Shown: one piece after another, positions 38,116-46,879 of the stretch | Layout: each line of letters opens with the position of its first letter | Position numbering within the stretch: the stretch's first letter is position 1 | Source: Symploca sp. SIO2C1 | Lineage (GTDB): Bacteria; Cyanobacteriota; Cyanobacteriia; Cyanobacteriales; Coleofasciculaceae | DNA length: 52,864 bases | Assembly (NCBI GenBank): GCA_010692635.1 | Contig: JAAHGL010000007.1 | Coordinates: 1 to 52,864, forward strand | Direction: 5' to 3' | Made by a program: the position numbers and the translations under genes | Notes under the pieces: model-generated | Database searches by the model: none | Seen by the model: the letters and a program-made list of their open reading frames with translations, nothing else | Told to the model about the DNA's origin: nothing

Positions 38116-38160
38116 GTGCAAGGAAATTGAACCCATCGATACAATTTCCTTGCACTTTTT
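38116..38160 (+). terminator. 14-bp perfect hairpin followed by T5
   Basis: GTGCAAGGAAATTG (38116-38129) pairs perfectly with 38142-38155 across 12 bases, and TTTTT follows at 38156. It lies between the aspartoacylase gene (+) and the Rpn gene (-), so it could end the + transcript. Related hairpins occur at 52640-52684 and 52751-52785, indicating a dispersed repeat. Confidence 0.65.
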
Positions 38161-38219
38161 CAGGGTAAAAATTCTTGAAATTCTTGTCTGGCATGGCTTC
38201 CACACTTATGCAGCAAGCC

Positions 38220-39227
38220 CTAAATAGAGTGTTCCTGTAGCCAGTGGAGCAAATCATCGCTAGTCTGAAAATCCCACATGGCATCTGCTAAATTATCTAA
38301 ATTTTGGGAATTCAAGCCAACGATAGCCGCACTCAGTTGTGAGGTGATTTCTGGGAAACGGCGCTCAAGCTGTCCTAATAGTAAGCTTCTTTTACCTTCT
38401 TCCCTACCTTCTTCCCTACCTTCTTCCCTACCTTCTTCCCTACCTTCTTCCCTACCTCTCATTTGAGCCTCTTCAATCTGTTCGATTTGCCAAGTCGCTT
38501 CAAACTCTTGGGTACTTCTGATACTGGCTTCGTAACTCTTGTTGTCCATATAACGGTTATATGCCGCTCTTTCTTGTTCTGAGAGATTATTGACTCTTAG
38601 AGTTTCCTTGGCTTTTACCATTCCTTTGGCTCCAAATTCCTCTTTGATTTCGCTATTTTTGAGAAAATAGATCCATTCTTCTAGGCTGGTTTTCGCTGTC
38701 CCTTTGAAATTCTTTACTTTGAGCAGGTAGTATTCTGGGAAAATATCTGCTACTTTGCCGATATTATATTTTCTTTCTTGAGCTAAGGTCGGTTCCAGGA
38801 TCTTACCTGTATTCAAACCAAGGAACTCACAGCGATGACGATAAATATAGTCATCTCCTTTACCGAGGTTAAAGTAGACGATATTTACTGAGTAGATTTT
38901 CCGAATTTTGCCGTACTCTTCCCCTTGTTCAAGATATTCGGTGACTAGCTGGGAAACGCCGTAGAGCATCCGATGAAAATAATCTAGTTGGGAGTTGTTT
39001 TGTACTTCGATGAGGATTAACTCGGAGTCTTCGGTTTCCGCAAGAATATCGACACGGTTGCTTTTATCTTCGAGTGTCTGTTGATTGCTTTCACTTTCGA
39101 GGAGGGTTTTGATGGTGATGTCAGTATGTAATAACTCGCTTAAAAACCCTTCCAAGACTACATAATTTGCTTTATTGCGCAGTAGTCTTTTGATGGCCCA
39201 ATCAAAGCGTATATGTCTCGTAGCCAT
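38220..39227 (-). CDS. Rpn/PD-(D/E)XK nuclease-transposase family protein with DUF4351
   Basis: A 335-residue protein. The start is taken at the ATG at 39227 (MATRHIRFDWAIKRLL, the normal family opening); the frame continues upstream without similarity. The PD-(D/E)XK core is visible as D60 and E74-V-Q76 (SNRVDILAETEDSELILIEVQ). The C-terminal RSLLLGQLERRFPEI...LADAMWDF is a DUF4351 domain. A run of five 12-bp repeats encodes REEG units at about residues 256-277. Rpn-type proteins are linked to RecA-independent recombination and are multicopy in cyanobacteria. It is not an IS transposase by gene structure: no inverted repeats are linked to it. Confidence 0.85.
   Translation of the reverse strand: MATRHIRFDWAIKRLLRNKANYVVLEGFLSELLHTDITIKTLLESESNQQTLEDKSNRVDILAETEDSELILIEVQNNSQLDYFHRMLYGVSQLVTEYLEQGEEYGKIRKIYSVNIVYFNLGKGDDYIYRHRCEFLGLNTGKILEPTLAQERKYNIGKVADIFPEYYLLKVKNFKGTAKTSLEEWIYFLKNSEIKEEFGAKGMVKAKETLRVNNLSEQERAAYNRYMDNKSYEASIRSTQEFEATWQIEQIEEAQMRGREEGREEGREEGREEGREEGKRSLLLGQLERRFPEITSQLSAAIVGLNSQNLDNLADAMWDFQTSDDLLHWLQEHSI
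38395..38459. repeat. 12-bp tandem repeat (CTTCTTCCCTAC)5 inside the Rpn gene
   Basis: Five exact 12-bp units encode (G)REE(G) repeats on the minus strand. Being a multiple of three, changes in copy number keep the frame. REEG runs of variable length are usual just before DUF4351. Confidence 0.9.
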
Positions 39228-39478
39228 GGTTGGTGTGCTGGGAGTGACTACTGATATTTTAACTAAAGAGTGAGTGCGAAAGTGCACAAACGCGGTGATG
39301 TGGAGAATGGTTACCCTAGCGAGATTAGGAAAAACCACAAAGGCACAAAGAACACAAAGGTCCTTACGAATTTTGCCTAGTCATCTTGGAGGTTGCGATC
39401 GCATTTTGTATCTGCTCAGACTCTACAGGCACACACTTATTCCATTATGTAAAAGAATACCATAAAATTAAGCCTTGA

Positions 39479-42400
39479 TTAAGAACTTTTCCCTTCAATC
39501 ACGGCTTCTGCTTGGAGCACAATCCCTCTCAACTCTTCCAATGTATCCTGTTCAACAGACTGCCACAAAGAACGCTGATGAGCTTCTAGTAATCTTTCTG
39601 CCATATCTCGCAATGCCCAAGGATTCTTCTGCTGGATAAACTCCTGTACCTTAGGATCAAAAACATACGCTTCTGCTACCCCTTGATACATATGATCTGC
39701 TACACAATTAGCTGTAGCATCGTAGGCAAATAAATAGTCTACCGTTGCTGCCATTTCAAAAGCTCCTTTGTAGCCGTGACGCATTACTCCTTCAATCCAC
39801 TTAGGATTAACTACACGGGAACGATATACCCGTGCAATTTCTTCCCGTAATTGTCGTACTTTAGGATTTTCGGGGATAGAGTTGTCACCGAAATAGGTTT
39901 GAGGATTTTTACCCCTCAAAGCTCTGACAGCAGCAGTTAGTCCCCCCTGGAACTGATAATAGTCGTCAGAATCGAGCAAATCATGTTCTCGATTATCTTG
40001 ATTGTGCAGAACGATTTGCATTTGTTTTAAGCGTTGTTCAAAGGCTTCTGCTGCGGGAACTCCGTTTAATCCGCCTTGAGTTGGTGCAGAAGTTCTTTCT
40101 GGAGCGTGTTTGTCAACTTTTCCCTCGGATTGAGATCCCCCTAAATCCCCCTTATTAAGGGGGACTTTGATTGAATTCTCCTCCTTATTAAGAGAGACTT
40201 GGGCTGAATGCTCCCCCCTTGTTAAGGGGGGCTGGGGGGGATCTCCAGGTTTTACAACAGAATCTAGCTTTTCCTGAGTAATGGAAGGAACATCCGTATA
40301 TGCGTAACTACTCCAGTTAATATAAGCACGAGCTAAGTCTTGCTCATCCGTCCAGTTTTGCGCTTCGATTAAACCTTGTAACCCTGCACCATAAGCACCG
40401 GGTTTAGAGCCAAAGATGCGATAATGCGATCGCATTTCTGCCTCCTCTTTACTTAAACCTGTTGCTTGCCACTGGACTTGTTCTTGTTGAGCTTGCGATG
40501 CTAGGGGGTTTTCCTCTGCCGGTTCATCCAAAGCAGCAACTGCTTTCACTGCTTGGTCAAATAAACTAATTAAGTTAGGAAAGGCATCCCGGAAAAAGCC
40601 AGAAATCCGCAGGGTTACATCCACCCGAGGACGTCCCAAGACTGATACTGGTAGAATTTCAAAGTCTACTACCCGACGAGATGGCCCATCCCACACTGGC
40701 TGTACTCCCAACAATGCCAGTGCTTCTGCTAAGTCATCACCGCCAGTACGCATGGTGGAAGTTCCCCAAACTGACAATCCTAAGGTTTTAGGGTATTCAC
40801 CATTCTCCTGAGTATAGCGTTCAATGAGGACTTCTGCTGCTTTACGACCTACATCCCAAGCGGTTTCCGTGGGGATAGCACGGATGTCTACAGAGTAAAA
40901 GTTGCGTCCCGTAGGTAAAACTTCCGGACGTCCCCTGGTTGGTGCGCCAGCAGGACCACTAGCAATATAGCACCCATCTAGTCCTCGTAACAGCTGGGTG
41001 AGTTCTTGCTTAGTTTGTTGGAGAGCTGGCAAAAGGCGATCGCTTATCCATTGTAATTCGTTGGTGATTGGGGAATTGGGAATTGGGAATTGGGAATTGG
41101 GAATTGGGAATTGGGAATTGGGAATTGGGAATTGGGAATTGGGAATTGGGGATGATGGATTAGTTATTAGGTGTTCTACTAATGCAGCTGCTTGTTGTTC
41201 TAATGCTTCAATGAGATCACCAGTGGTGCGACAATTTTTATCAGTGGCAATTGGCAGACTATCAACTAACTGATTATTGAAATCAGCTGTAAGAGGCTCG
41301 AAATCTAATCCCCAATCCTGAGCTAGAGCGCGAGTTAAACCTATACGACCATTATTACCAGGATGACGAGCGATCGCTACAATTAAATCTCTCAATTGAC
41401 GACCTTGGGGACATTGTCCTACAATATGCAGTCCATCTCGAATTTGGGCTTCTTTTAATTCACACAAGTAGCCATCAATCGAATTCAAAATTAACAATTC
41501 AAAATTAACAATTTCACCTTTACTGGTTTCCTTGCCTAATTTTTCCTGGTTAACTCCTAGATCCTCATGCAAGTTTTCCTGTAGGAGCAGTTGCACAATG
41601 CGATCGCGAATTATTGGTAACCTGGAAGGGTCTAAACTCTGAGCTTCGTAATATTCATCAATCAAACCTTCGAGTTTTTGCAAGGGACCATAGAGTTCAG
41701 CACGGGTCATCGGTGGCGTAAGATGATCAATGATTACTGCTTGCCCACGACGCTTGGCTTGGGAACCTTCACCAGGATCATTAACAATAAAAGGATATAG
41801 ATGAGGCATGGCTCCTAGTGCCACTTCTGGATAACAGTTACTCGACAATGCCACACTCTTACCGGGTAACCATTCCAAATTCCCGTGCTTACCCACATGC
41901 ACCACTGCTTGTGCTTCAAACTTGACACGCAACCAATAGTAAAAGGCTAAATATGCAGGAGTCGGCTCTAAATCTGGAGCATGATAATTCAAACTTGGAT
42001 CAAGATCATAGCCTCGTGACGGTTGGATGCCGATGAAGATATTGCCTAGTTGGATACCAGGAATTGGGAATTGGGAATTGGGAATTGGGAATTGGGAATT
42101 GGGAATATCTCCCTTGTCTTCCTTCTCCTCCTTGTCTCCTTTATCTCCGCGTCTCCGCGTCTCCGTGTCTCCGCGTCTCCGTGTCTCCCATATCTCCTCA
42201 TCTCCCCATCTCCTCAAATCCCAGCGATCGCATATTCCCTCTTGGACCGGTTGGGGTAAGGTGGCAAAATACTGTTGATACTCTGCTACAGATAGCTGCT
42301 GGTTTACTTGGCGTAATTCTCGTCCCTCTGGATCATTAGTTACTCCGGCAGTGAGACGAGCGATTAATTCATCGCCAGTTGTTGGGATGTCCTCAACCTG

Positions 42401-43246
42401 ATAGCCAGCTTGTTGCAGTGCTTTGAGAATTTCTACACAACTTGCAGGGGTATCTAAGCCTACCCCATTGGCAAGACGTCCATCTCGATTGGGGTAGTTG
42501 GCCAAAATTAGGGCAACTCGTCGCTGTGCTGGGGGGGTTTGTTGTAGACTGAGCCAATTAGCAGCTAAATCTGCGACAAATTCAATGCGATCGCAAACTG
42601 GTTGATAAACTACTACATCTGTCTCCAGCATGGGATTCCAGGTTTGCACTGACTTAAAAGAAACTGCACGACTAATAATACGTCCATCCACTTCTGGTAG
42701 TGCTACGTTCATTGCCGTATCTCTGGGCGTCAATCCCTGAAACTGCTCACTCCACTGCTCTACTGTGCCGCCACTGAAGATTACCTGCAACACTGGCACA
42801 TCTAGACACTGCCAAAAATCTAACTGGGGTGTCTCAGTTTCTAACCTGGCGAGGGAGAAACTGGTGGTATTGAGCAACAGTCTAATCCCTACACCCTCTT
42901 TAGGTTGGAAATAGGTGAGCAACTCAGCTTGTACATCCGGTTCTCGCACAGAAGAAACAAATATTGGTACTGGTACTAACTGCCGTTTTACTAAAGCTTG
43001 GCAAAGCGCATCAATCGGTGCAGTATTTCCAGCTAGATAATGAGCACGGTAGAACAAAATACCAATTTTGTTGTTTGGGAATTGGGAATTGGGAATTGGG
43101 AATTGGGAATTGGGAATTGGGAATTGGGAATTGGGAATGTCTCCCTTATCTTCCCTATCTCCCCATCTCCTCATCTCCCTATCTCCCCACACTCCCCCAT
43201 CTCCCCAGCTCCCCATCTCTCCATCTCTCCATAGATAAACTCCCAC
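39479..43246 (-). CDS. cobN: CobN-like cobaltochelatase subunit, N-terminally truncated and repeat-invaded
   Basis: A 1255-residue open frame from a GTG. Core CobN signatures are present: [53 protein letters not shown] and [21 protein letters not shown]. CobN is the large ATP-dependent subunit inserting cobalt in cobalamin synthesis. The homologous sequence continues upstream of the GTG to about 43321 ([14 protein letters not shown], then [10 protein letters not shown]) but then meets a stop at 43328. The usual first roughly 150 residues are missing, replaced by a truncated foreign gene. Four low-complexity insertions are read in frame: 43077-43240, 42060-42200, 41071-41147 and 40132-40245. 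Whether the product works is uncertain; it may be an expressed relic. Confidence 0.8.
40132..40245. repeat. 114-bp palindromic GATCCCCC repeat inside cobN
   Basis: Ends GAGATCCCCC and GGGGGGATCTC are inverted, with inner TTATTAAGGGGGA-type units repeated three times. At 114 bp (38 codons) it keeps the cobN frame and adds a segment reading PPLTRGE...VSLNKEE...[10 protein letters not shown]. This repeat family is common in cyanobacterial intergenic DNA. Confidence 0.85.
41071..41147 (+). repeat. (GGGAATT)11 array inside cobN
   Basis: Eleven exact 7-bp units (77 bp). On the minus strand they encode repeating NSQFPIP within the cobN frame. One unit gained or lost would shift the frame. Confidence 0.97.
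42060..42205 (+). repeat. Composite cassette in cobN: (GGGAATT)n plus TCTCCGCG octamers
   Basis: About five to six GGGAATT units (42060-42107) are followed by ATATCTCCCTTGTCTTCC and then TCTCCGCG/TCTCCGTG/TCTCCCCA octamers. The minus strand reads [17 protein letters not shown]..., then [15 protein letters not shown].... The same order of parts recurs at 43077. Confidence 0.9.
43077..43235 (+). repeat. Composite cassette at the cobN 5' end: (GGGAATT)8 plus TCTCCCCA octamers
   Basis: Eight GGGAATT units (43077-43132) and a partial ninth, then GTCTCCCTTATCTTCCC and (T/C)ATCTCCCC-type octamers. The cobN frame passes through it immediately after the GTG. Confidence 0.9.
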
Positions 43247-43319
43247 CCGAGGAACTACTTGCGGCGATGGAGGGTTATAGTTTTGTCCTAAACAGACATC
43301 AGCAATGAATTTGAGGGCG

Positions 43320-43664
43320 TTACTCTTCTAAGGTTTTAGGTAGCTCTTTGCTGTCTCGTATAATTTCTATCAAAGCAGTAGAAAACAACTCAGCAGGGAG
43401 ATAAGAGGGACCAGTTGATTTTATTTTGTTGGTTGATTTGTGGTTCAAAGACTGAATCAAAGGGCTATTGTAGATTTTATTGATCAGGGGAGTATCTGGA
43501 CTCTCTTCCCCCAACAATTGAGCGATCGCATTTTTTAAGTTTTTCGCTCTCCATTCAAATAGGGTGGCAATAAGTTCCTGAATTTCTGAGGAAATTAAGC
43601 TACAAGTTAGATAGATTAAAATTAAGCCAATGGCAATATTGAGGACAGTTGGCAAGTTCATCAT
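43320..43664 (-). pseudogene. N-terminal fragment of a larger membrane protein, fused to the cobN remnant
   Basis: 114 residues. The N-terminal hydrophobic segment is LPTVLNIAIGLILIYLTCSLISSEIQELIATLFEWRA, followed by NKIYNSPLIQSL and GPSYLPAELFSTALIEII. This matches the beginning of a family of much larger cyanobacterial membrane proteins as I recall them. The frame ends abruptly at KTLEE-stop exactly where cobN-homologous sequence starts. It overlaps the upstream RHH-like gene by ATGA (43661-43664), so it was originally translationally coupled. It probably represents a deletion junction rather than a natural C-terminus. Confidence 0.6.
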
Positions 43665-43876
43665 TGATCCTTTGATAGTTCTTCTATAAATTTATTTTCA
43701 GTATAGTTGATGGGGGCTTTCAGCATTTGGGGTTCTATTGGTTCACCTCTATCTATTTTCCTGGCTATTTTGAGTAATTGGTCAGCGATCGCGATCGGTA
43801 CTCTGATGGTTTTCGTTCTCCCCAGATTCCAATTTGGAGCCGGTCCTCTACTTCCACGTTCTGTCTTCTTTTTCAT
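43661..43876 (-). CDS. Small ribbon-helix-helix-like protein
   Basis: 71 residues from the ATG at 43876 (MKKKTERGSRGPAPNWNLG), preferred over an ATG 13 codons upstream because of the GGGG ribosome-site-like stretch and the conserved start. The segment RTKTIRVPIAIADQLLKIARKID looks like an RHH strand plus first helix. Such short basic proteins occur before large membrane proteins in cyanobacteria and may be DNA-binding autoregulators. The ATGA overlap with the truncated downstream gene indicates an operon. Confidence 0.65.
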   Translation of the reverse strand: MKKKTERGSRGPAPNWNLGRTKTIRVPIAIADQLLKIARKIDRGEPIEPQMLKAPINYTENKFIEELSKDQ

Positions 43877-43972
43877 TACCCCAAAAAACTTGTTACAAGT
43901 ATTGAAAATTGACACAAGTTTATTCTAGAATAGATTTATAGATAACTTATTATCACACAGCAGTATAGTTTT

Positions 43973-44971
43973 ATGATAAAAACAATTAGTAATCAAACCA
44001 CTCACACCGATGCTTATCAGCAAGCCTTAGAGGATTTCGGCATTACCGAACTGCTGTCCTATTTGCAAAACTACTCAGATGATGATTTCAGCGCAGCATC
44101 GATGAATGTAGAGGAACAAGAGTTAGAGAGTTTAGCCGCAATACTAATCCAGCACTTACTCGGTAACCTCAAAGGCAAGCTAATTAACAGTTATTTGCAT
44201 GTTATCCGTCATGGTGACTCCCATGTGCGATCGCATCCCACCAATCTCGAAATTTCTCTACCATCCTTAGAGCTACCAGCCAACTTCCCTCAACAGATAA
44301 CACCCCGCTATACTGAAGGCGATCGCGTTAGATGGCAACCTGTAAGTAATATTACTGACTGGGGTACAATAATTGGGCACTTTTATGCCTATGCTCCTCA
44401 CTTGAGTCAGTGGTCAATTTACTACCTGATCCGTCTGGCTCCCAACTCCCCTAGTTTTCCCTGGACAGTTACCGACATCGCCTGGGAAGATGATCTTGAG
44501 TCTAACTCTGAGAGGACAGTAGAAGCAGCAGGGGAGCAGATAAGCACAGTGAGAGATCATAGAGTTGCTCCGAGTAGTATTGCAACTGTGCATAATAACC
44601 CCTCTTCCCAAACCAGCACCTTACCCTATTCTTTGATCCAGCAATATCTACATACCCCTCCAGCAAACTACCGTTATGGAAGAAGAACTGAGCGAACTTT
44701 GACTCAGCGAGAGCAAGAAATAATCAAACTCTACAGCTATTGCCAATTGGGAATGACACCTCAAAGATTCTATGCCAAATGGCAGGTGAATCAAGACCGA
44801 ATTGCTATGATTTGCTCGAGATCAATTTCGACTGTCCGACGCTGGTTTAGTCGGGGTCGCAACTATCGTCGTCCCATGTCCAATGATTTGCGTCATCTGG
44901 CGCTCATGGATTTCTTGCTAGAGCATTTTGAGGAAATTCCCCAGGAATTGAGAAAGTTGTTGAATTGTTGA
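43973..44971 (+). CDS. HTH-domain protein of unknown function
   Basis: 332 residues. The N-terminal half is not recognised: helical residues 10-75, then a beta-rich segment with [28 protein letters not shown] and [11 protein letters not shown] low-complexity linker (about 170-220) leads to a C-terminal domain (235-332) with a predicted helix-turn-helix around [20 protein letters not shown] and the lead-in [28 protein letters not shown]. This is likely a DNA-binding or replication/plasmid-related regulator confined to filamentous cyanobacteria. It is divergent from the RHH-like gene. The stop codon is followed 11 bases later by the longest GGGAATT array. Confidence 0.6.
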   Translation: MIKTISNQTTHTDAYQQALEDFGITELLSYLQNYSDDDFSAASMNVEEQELESLAAILIQHLLGNLKGKLINSYLHVIRHGDSHVRSHPTNLEISLPSLELPANFPQQITPRYTEGDRVRWQPVSNITDWGTIIGHFYAYAPHLSQWSIYYLIRLAPNSPSFPWTVTDIAWEDDLESNSERTVEAAGEQISTVRDHRVAPSSIATVHNNPSSQTSTLPYSLIQQYLHTPPANYRYGRRTERTLTQREQEIIKLYSYCQLGMTPQRFYAKWQVNQDRIAMICSRSISTVRRWFSRGRNYRRPMSNDLRHLALMDFLLEHFEEIPQELRKLLNC

Positions 44972-44982
44972 ATTGTTGAATT

Positions 44983-45093
44983 GGGAATTGGGAATTGGGA
45001 ATTGGGAATTGGGAATTGGGAATTGGGAATTGGGAATTGGGAATTGGGAATTGGGAATCGGGAATTGGGAATTGGGAATTGGGAATTGGGAAT
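44983..45093 (+). repeat. (GGGAATT)15 array
   Basis: Ten GGGAATT units, one GGGAATC, four GGGAATT and a partial unit. It is preceded by three AATTGTT units at the end of the HTH gene. It fills the convergent gap between the HTH and sigma factor genes. Confidence 0.97.
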
Positions 45094-45104
45094 GGGAAAG
45101 TCAA

Positions 45105-45989
45105 TTAACGATTTAACGATTGAACAAGTTGCGATCGCCGCAATTTAGCGATCGCAACTTGTTCAATTTGCCTAACTCGCTCACGACTTAAACCCATTTG
45201 CTGGCCTACATAATTAAGGGATCTGTAAACTCCATCATTGAGTCCATAGCGAAGAATGAGTACCCTTTGCTGGTTTGGGGTTAATTCTGCCAGTATTTTC
45301 CGAAATTCGTCTCGCAACAGTTCTTCGCCTAAGATGTCCTCTGGTGCTGCATTCTGCTTATCTTCTAGCAGTTCTCCTAATTCTGTACTGTGATCACCTC
45401 CGACGTGCACATTGAGCGAGCCAATGTTCGCAGTGCGAGCGGCAGCCCAAATCTTCTGCACTAATTCTGGCTCTAGTCCCAATTTTGCTGCTATCTCTTT
45501 TTGAGTAGGAGCTCTACCCAACTCTTGGGACAATTCTCGCCCTGCTCTCTTGATTTGGTTTAGCTTGTCGATGATATGGATCGGCAAGCGAATCGTGCGA
45601 GACTGATTAGAAAGTCCTCGGGTAATACCCTGCCTAATCCACCAGTAAGCATAGGTACTAAACTTATAACCCTTGGTTGGGTCAAACTTTTCTGCTGCTC
45701 GTTCTAAACCCAAACTACCTTCTTGGATCATATCCAGTAGTTCCATTCCACGCCTTTGATACTTCTTGGCTAAAGCTACTACTAGGCGAAGGTTAGAGCG
45801 TATCATCTTCTGTTTCGCTAGCTGACCCTGTTTCTGTATCTGCTCTAACTGGGCTGGGTTAAGATCTGGTGGAGGATGGAGCATAGCTTGGATTTGGTGT
45901 GCCAGCTCAACTTCTTCCGCTGAGGTCAACAGCGGGTATTTACCAATACTTTTGAGATAAGTGCGAACGTTGTCTTCTGTTTTATTCAT
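45105..45989 (-). CDS. Group 2 RNA polymerase sigma factor (RpoD-like)
   Basis: 294 residues from the ATG at 45989; a GTG seven codons upstream is possible. Region 1.2 ([27 protein letters not shown]), region 2 ([51 protein letters not shown]), region 3 ([15 protein letters not shown]) and region 4 ([29 protein letters not shown]) are complete. Region 1.1 is absent, as in the non-essential group 2 sigma factors (SigB-E type) of cyanobacteria that respond to stress, carbon or nitrogen. The subtype cannot be fixed by eye. The last codons form half of a 19-bp perfect palindrome. Confidence 0.93.
   Translation of the reverse strand: MNKTEDNVRTYLKSIGKYPLLTSAEEVELAHQIQAMLHPPPDLNPAQLEQIQKQGQLAKQKMIRSNLRLVVALAKKYQRRGMELLDMIQEGSLGLERAAEKFDPTKGYKFSTYAYWWIRQGITRGLSNQSRTIRLPIHIIDKLNQIKRAGRELSQELGRAPTQKEIAAKLGLEPELVQKIWAAARTANIGSLNVHVGGDHSTELGELLEDKQNAAPEDILGEELLRDEFRKILAELTPNQQRVLILRYGLNDGVYRSLNYVGQQMGLSRERVRQIEQVAIAKLRRSQLVQSLNR
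45120..45166. terminator. 19-bp perfect inverted repeat within the 3' end of the sigma gene
   Basis: TTGAACAAGTTGCGATCGC (45120-45138) is the exact inverse of 45148-45166, with a 9-base loop. Both arms contain a HIP1 core. It lies inside the coding sequence (residues about 274-290), so the mRNA should end in a very stable hairpin. No T-run follows on the minus strand. Confidence 0.85.
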
Positions 45990-46458
45990 TGCACTTGAAG
46001 TAAATACCACTTACTATTCTAGCTTGTAGTACAGACGTTCGTGAGCTGGGAACAAATAAAGATCTAGGACTTACGTCCCGTAACGCAATTCTGTCATCCT
46101 GAGCGATCGCGAAGGATCTCCCAGCCGCAAGAGAATGCTTTTCTTACGTTGAGTATGATAGCTGAGTGCGTAAGTCCTAAAATCCTGTTTTAACGGTGCG
46201 TTTTACTTATCGTGGTGAAGTGATTCGTAAGTTAGCCTTGAGATTTGCATAAAAATGCAAAGACATTTCTTTGCTTAGCCTTTTATCATATAAGTAATTG
46301 GACAGTCAATTAATCTTATCAGGACGCATCTCAACTCATATTACTGAGAAATGCTAGTTTTCTCTTCTGAGACTTAAATATATTAGTAATGCTAGCCAAT
46401 TTATCCTAACAGAGATATTTCAATTTATTAAATTTACTGCGACTGAAGGATTACTAAA
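45990..46458. other. Divergent intergenic region with a MITE-like element
   Basis: 46065-46179 carries inverted ends TAGGACTTACG/CGTAAGTCCTA and an interior GTCATCCTGAGCGATCGCGAAGGATCT-type repeat. The remainder is AT-rich and holds the promoters of the sigma gene and the DUF6812-like gene. No other gene is seen. Confidence 0.6.
46065..46179. mobile_element. MITE-like element with (T)AGGACTTACG ends (copy 2)
   Basis: 115 bp with 11-bp perfect inverted ends. Related by its ends to 12610-12698, but with a different interior, so it is a family sharing termini only. Confidence 0.65.
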
Positions 46459-46779
46459 ATGAGACGGACTAGAGTTGAGATCTTAACAGTCAATGACCTG
46501 CAAATTTGGGGAAATATCACAATTAACTTGCCCTCAGACAGCTATCCCTCGGAAATATCAGATTTACTAAATAATTCTCGTAGTTTCATTGAATTGACCG
46601 ATGTTGAAATTCGTGGCAGTGACCATGAATTAGTAGCAAATATGCCTTTTCTCTGTGTTAATAAGCCAGTTATTGCTTTTTTATTCGACGCGGAATCGAA
46701 TCAAACTTGGCTAGGGTCTTCAGAGAATACTGTTGAGTCCAACTCAGGTGTCTCTTCTAGGGTGTGCTTTCAAAGTTAA
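46459..46779 (+). CDS. DUF6812-like small protein
   Basis: 106 residues. RRTRVEILTVNDLQIWGNITI, ISDLLNNSRSFIELTDVEIRG and FLCVNKPVIAFLF fit the small bacterial family (called DUF6812 as I recall) with a conserved LSD-LN---F--LTD-E pattern, probably a beta-sandwich or PilZ-like fold. There is no signal peptide. A strong hairpin follows at 46812. It is monocistronic by context. Function unknown. Confidence 0.65.
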   Translation: MRRTRVEILTVNDLQIWGNITINLPSDSYPSEISDLLNNSRSFIELTDVEIRGSDHELVANMPFLCVNKPVIAFLFDAESNQTWLGSSENTVESNSGVSSRVCFQS

Positions 46780-46811
46780 CAATGCAAAAATACCTAAGAG
46801 CTTGCATAAAT

Positions 46812-46855
46812 CCCGATAACTCGCCGGAGATTCAATTTTCCGGCGAATTATCGGG
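46812..46855 (+). terminator. 17-bp hairpin after the DUF6812-like gene
   Basis: CCCGATAACTCGCCGGA pairs with TCCGGCGAATTATCGGG with a single mismatch across a 10-base loop. It starts 33 bases after the stop. It lacks a clear T-run but is strong enough to stabilise or end the transcript. Confidence 0.6.
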
Positions 46856-46879
46856 TTAGTTGAGAATGCTGCAAGCTCT

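Larger units (their letters stand above)
37889..38222. repeat. Repeat element with TTGCTGAATAAG ends, interrupted by a MITE
   Basis: The left end (T)GTTTGCTGAATAAG is inverted relative to the right end CTTATGCAGCAAGCCCT. Inside are an AAGTAAC heptamer run, the 103-bp MITE with its duplication, and a GTGCAAGGAAATTG hairpin. The left part recurs, without the MITE, at 52522-52740. Confidence 0.75.

Noticed and set aside
38220-39338. An autonomous transposon carrying the Rpn-type gene
   Set aside because: No terminal inverted repeats or target duplication flank the gene; the nearby repeat element ends at its 3' side only.
7825-45093. CRISPR arrays suggested by many tandem repeats
   Set aside because: The units are 7-14 bp with no spacers; they are STRR-type microsatellites, not repeat-spacer arrays.
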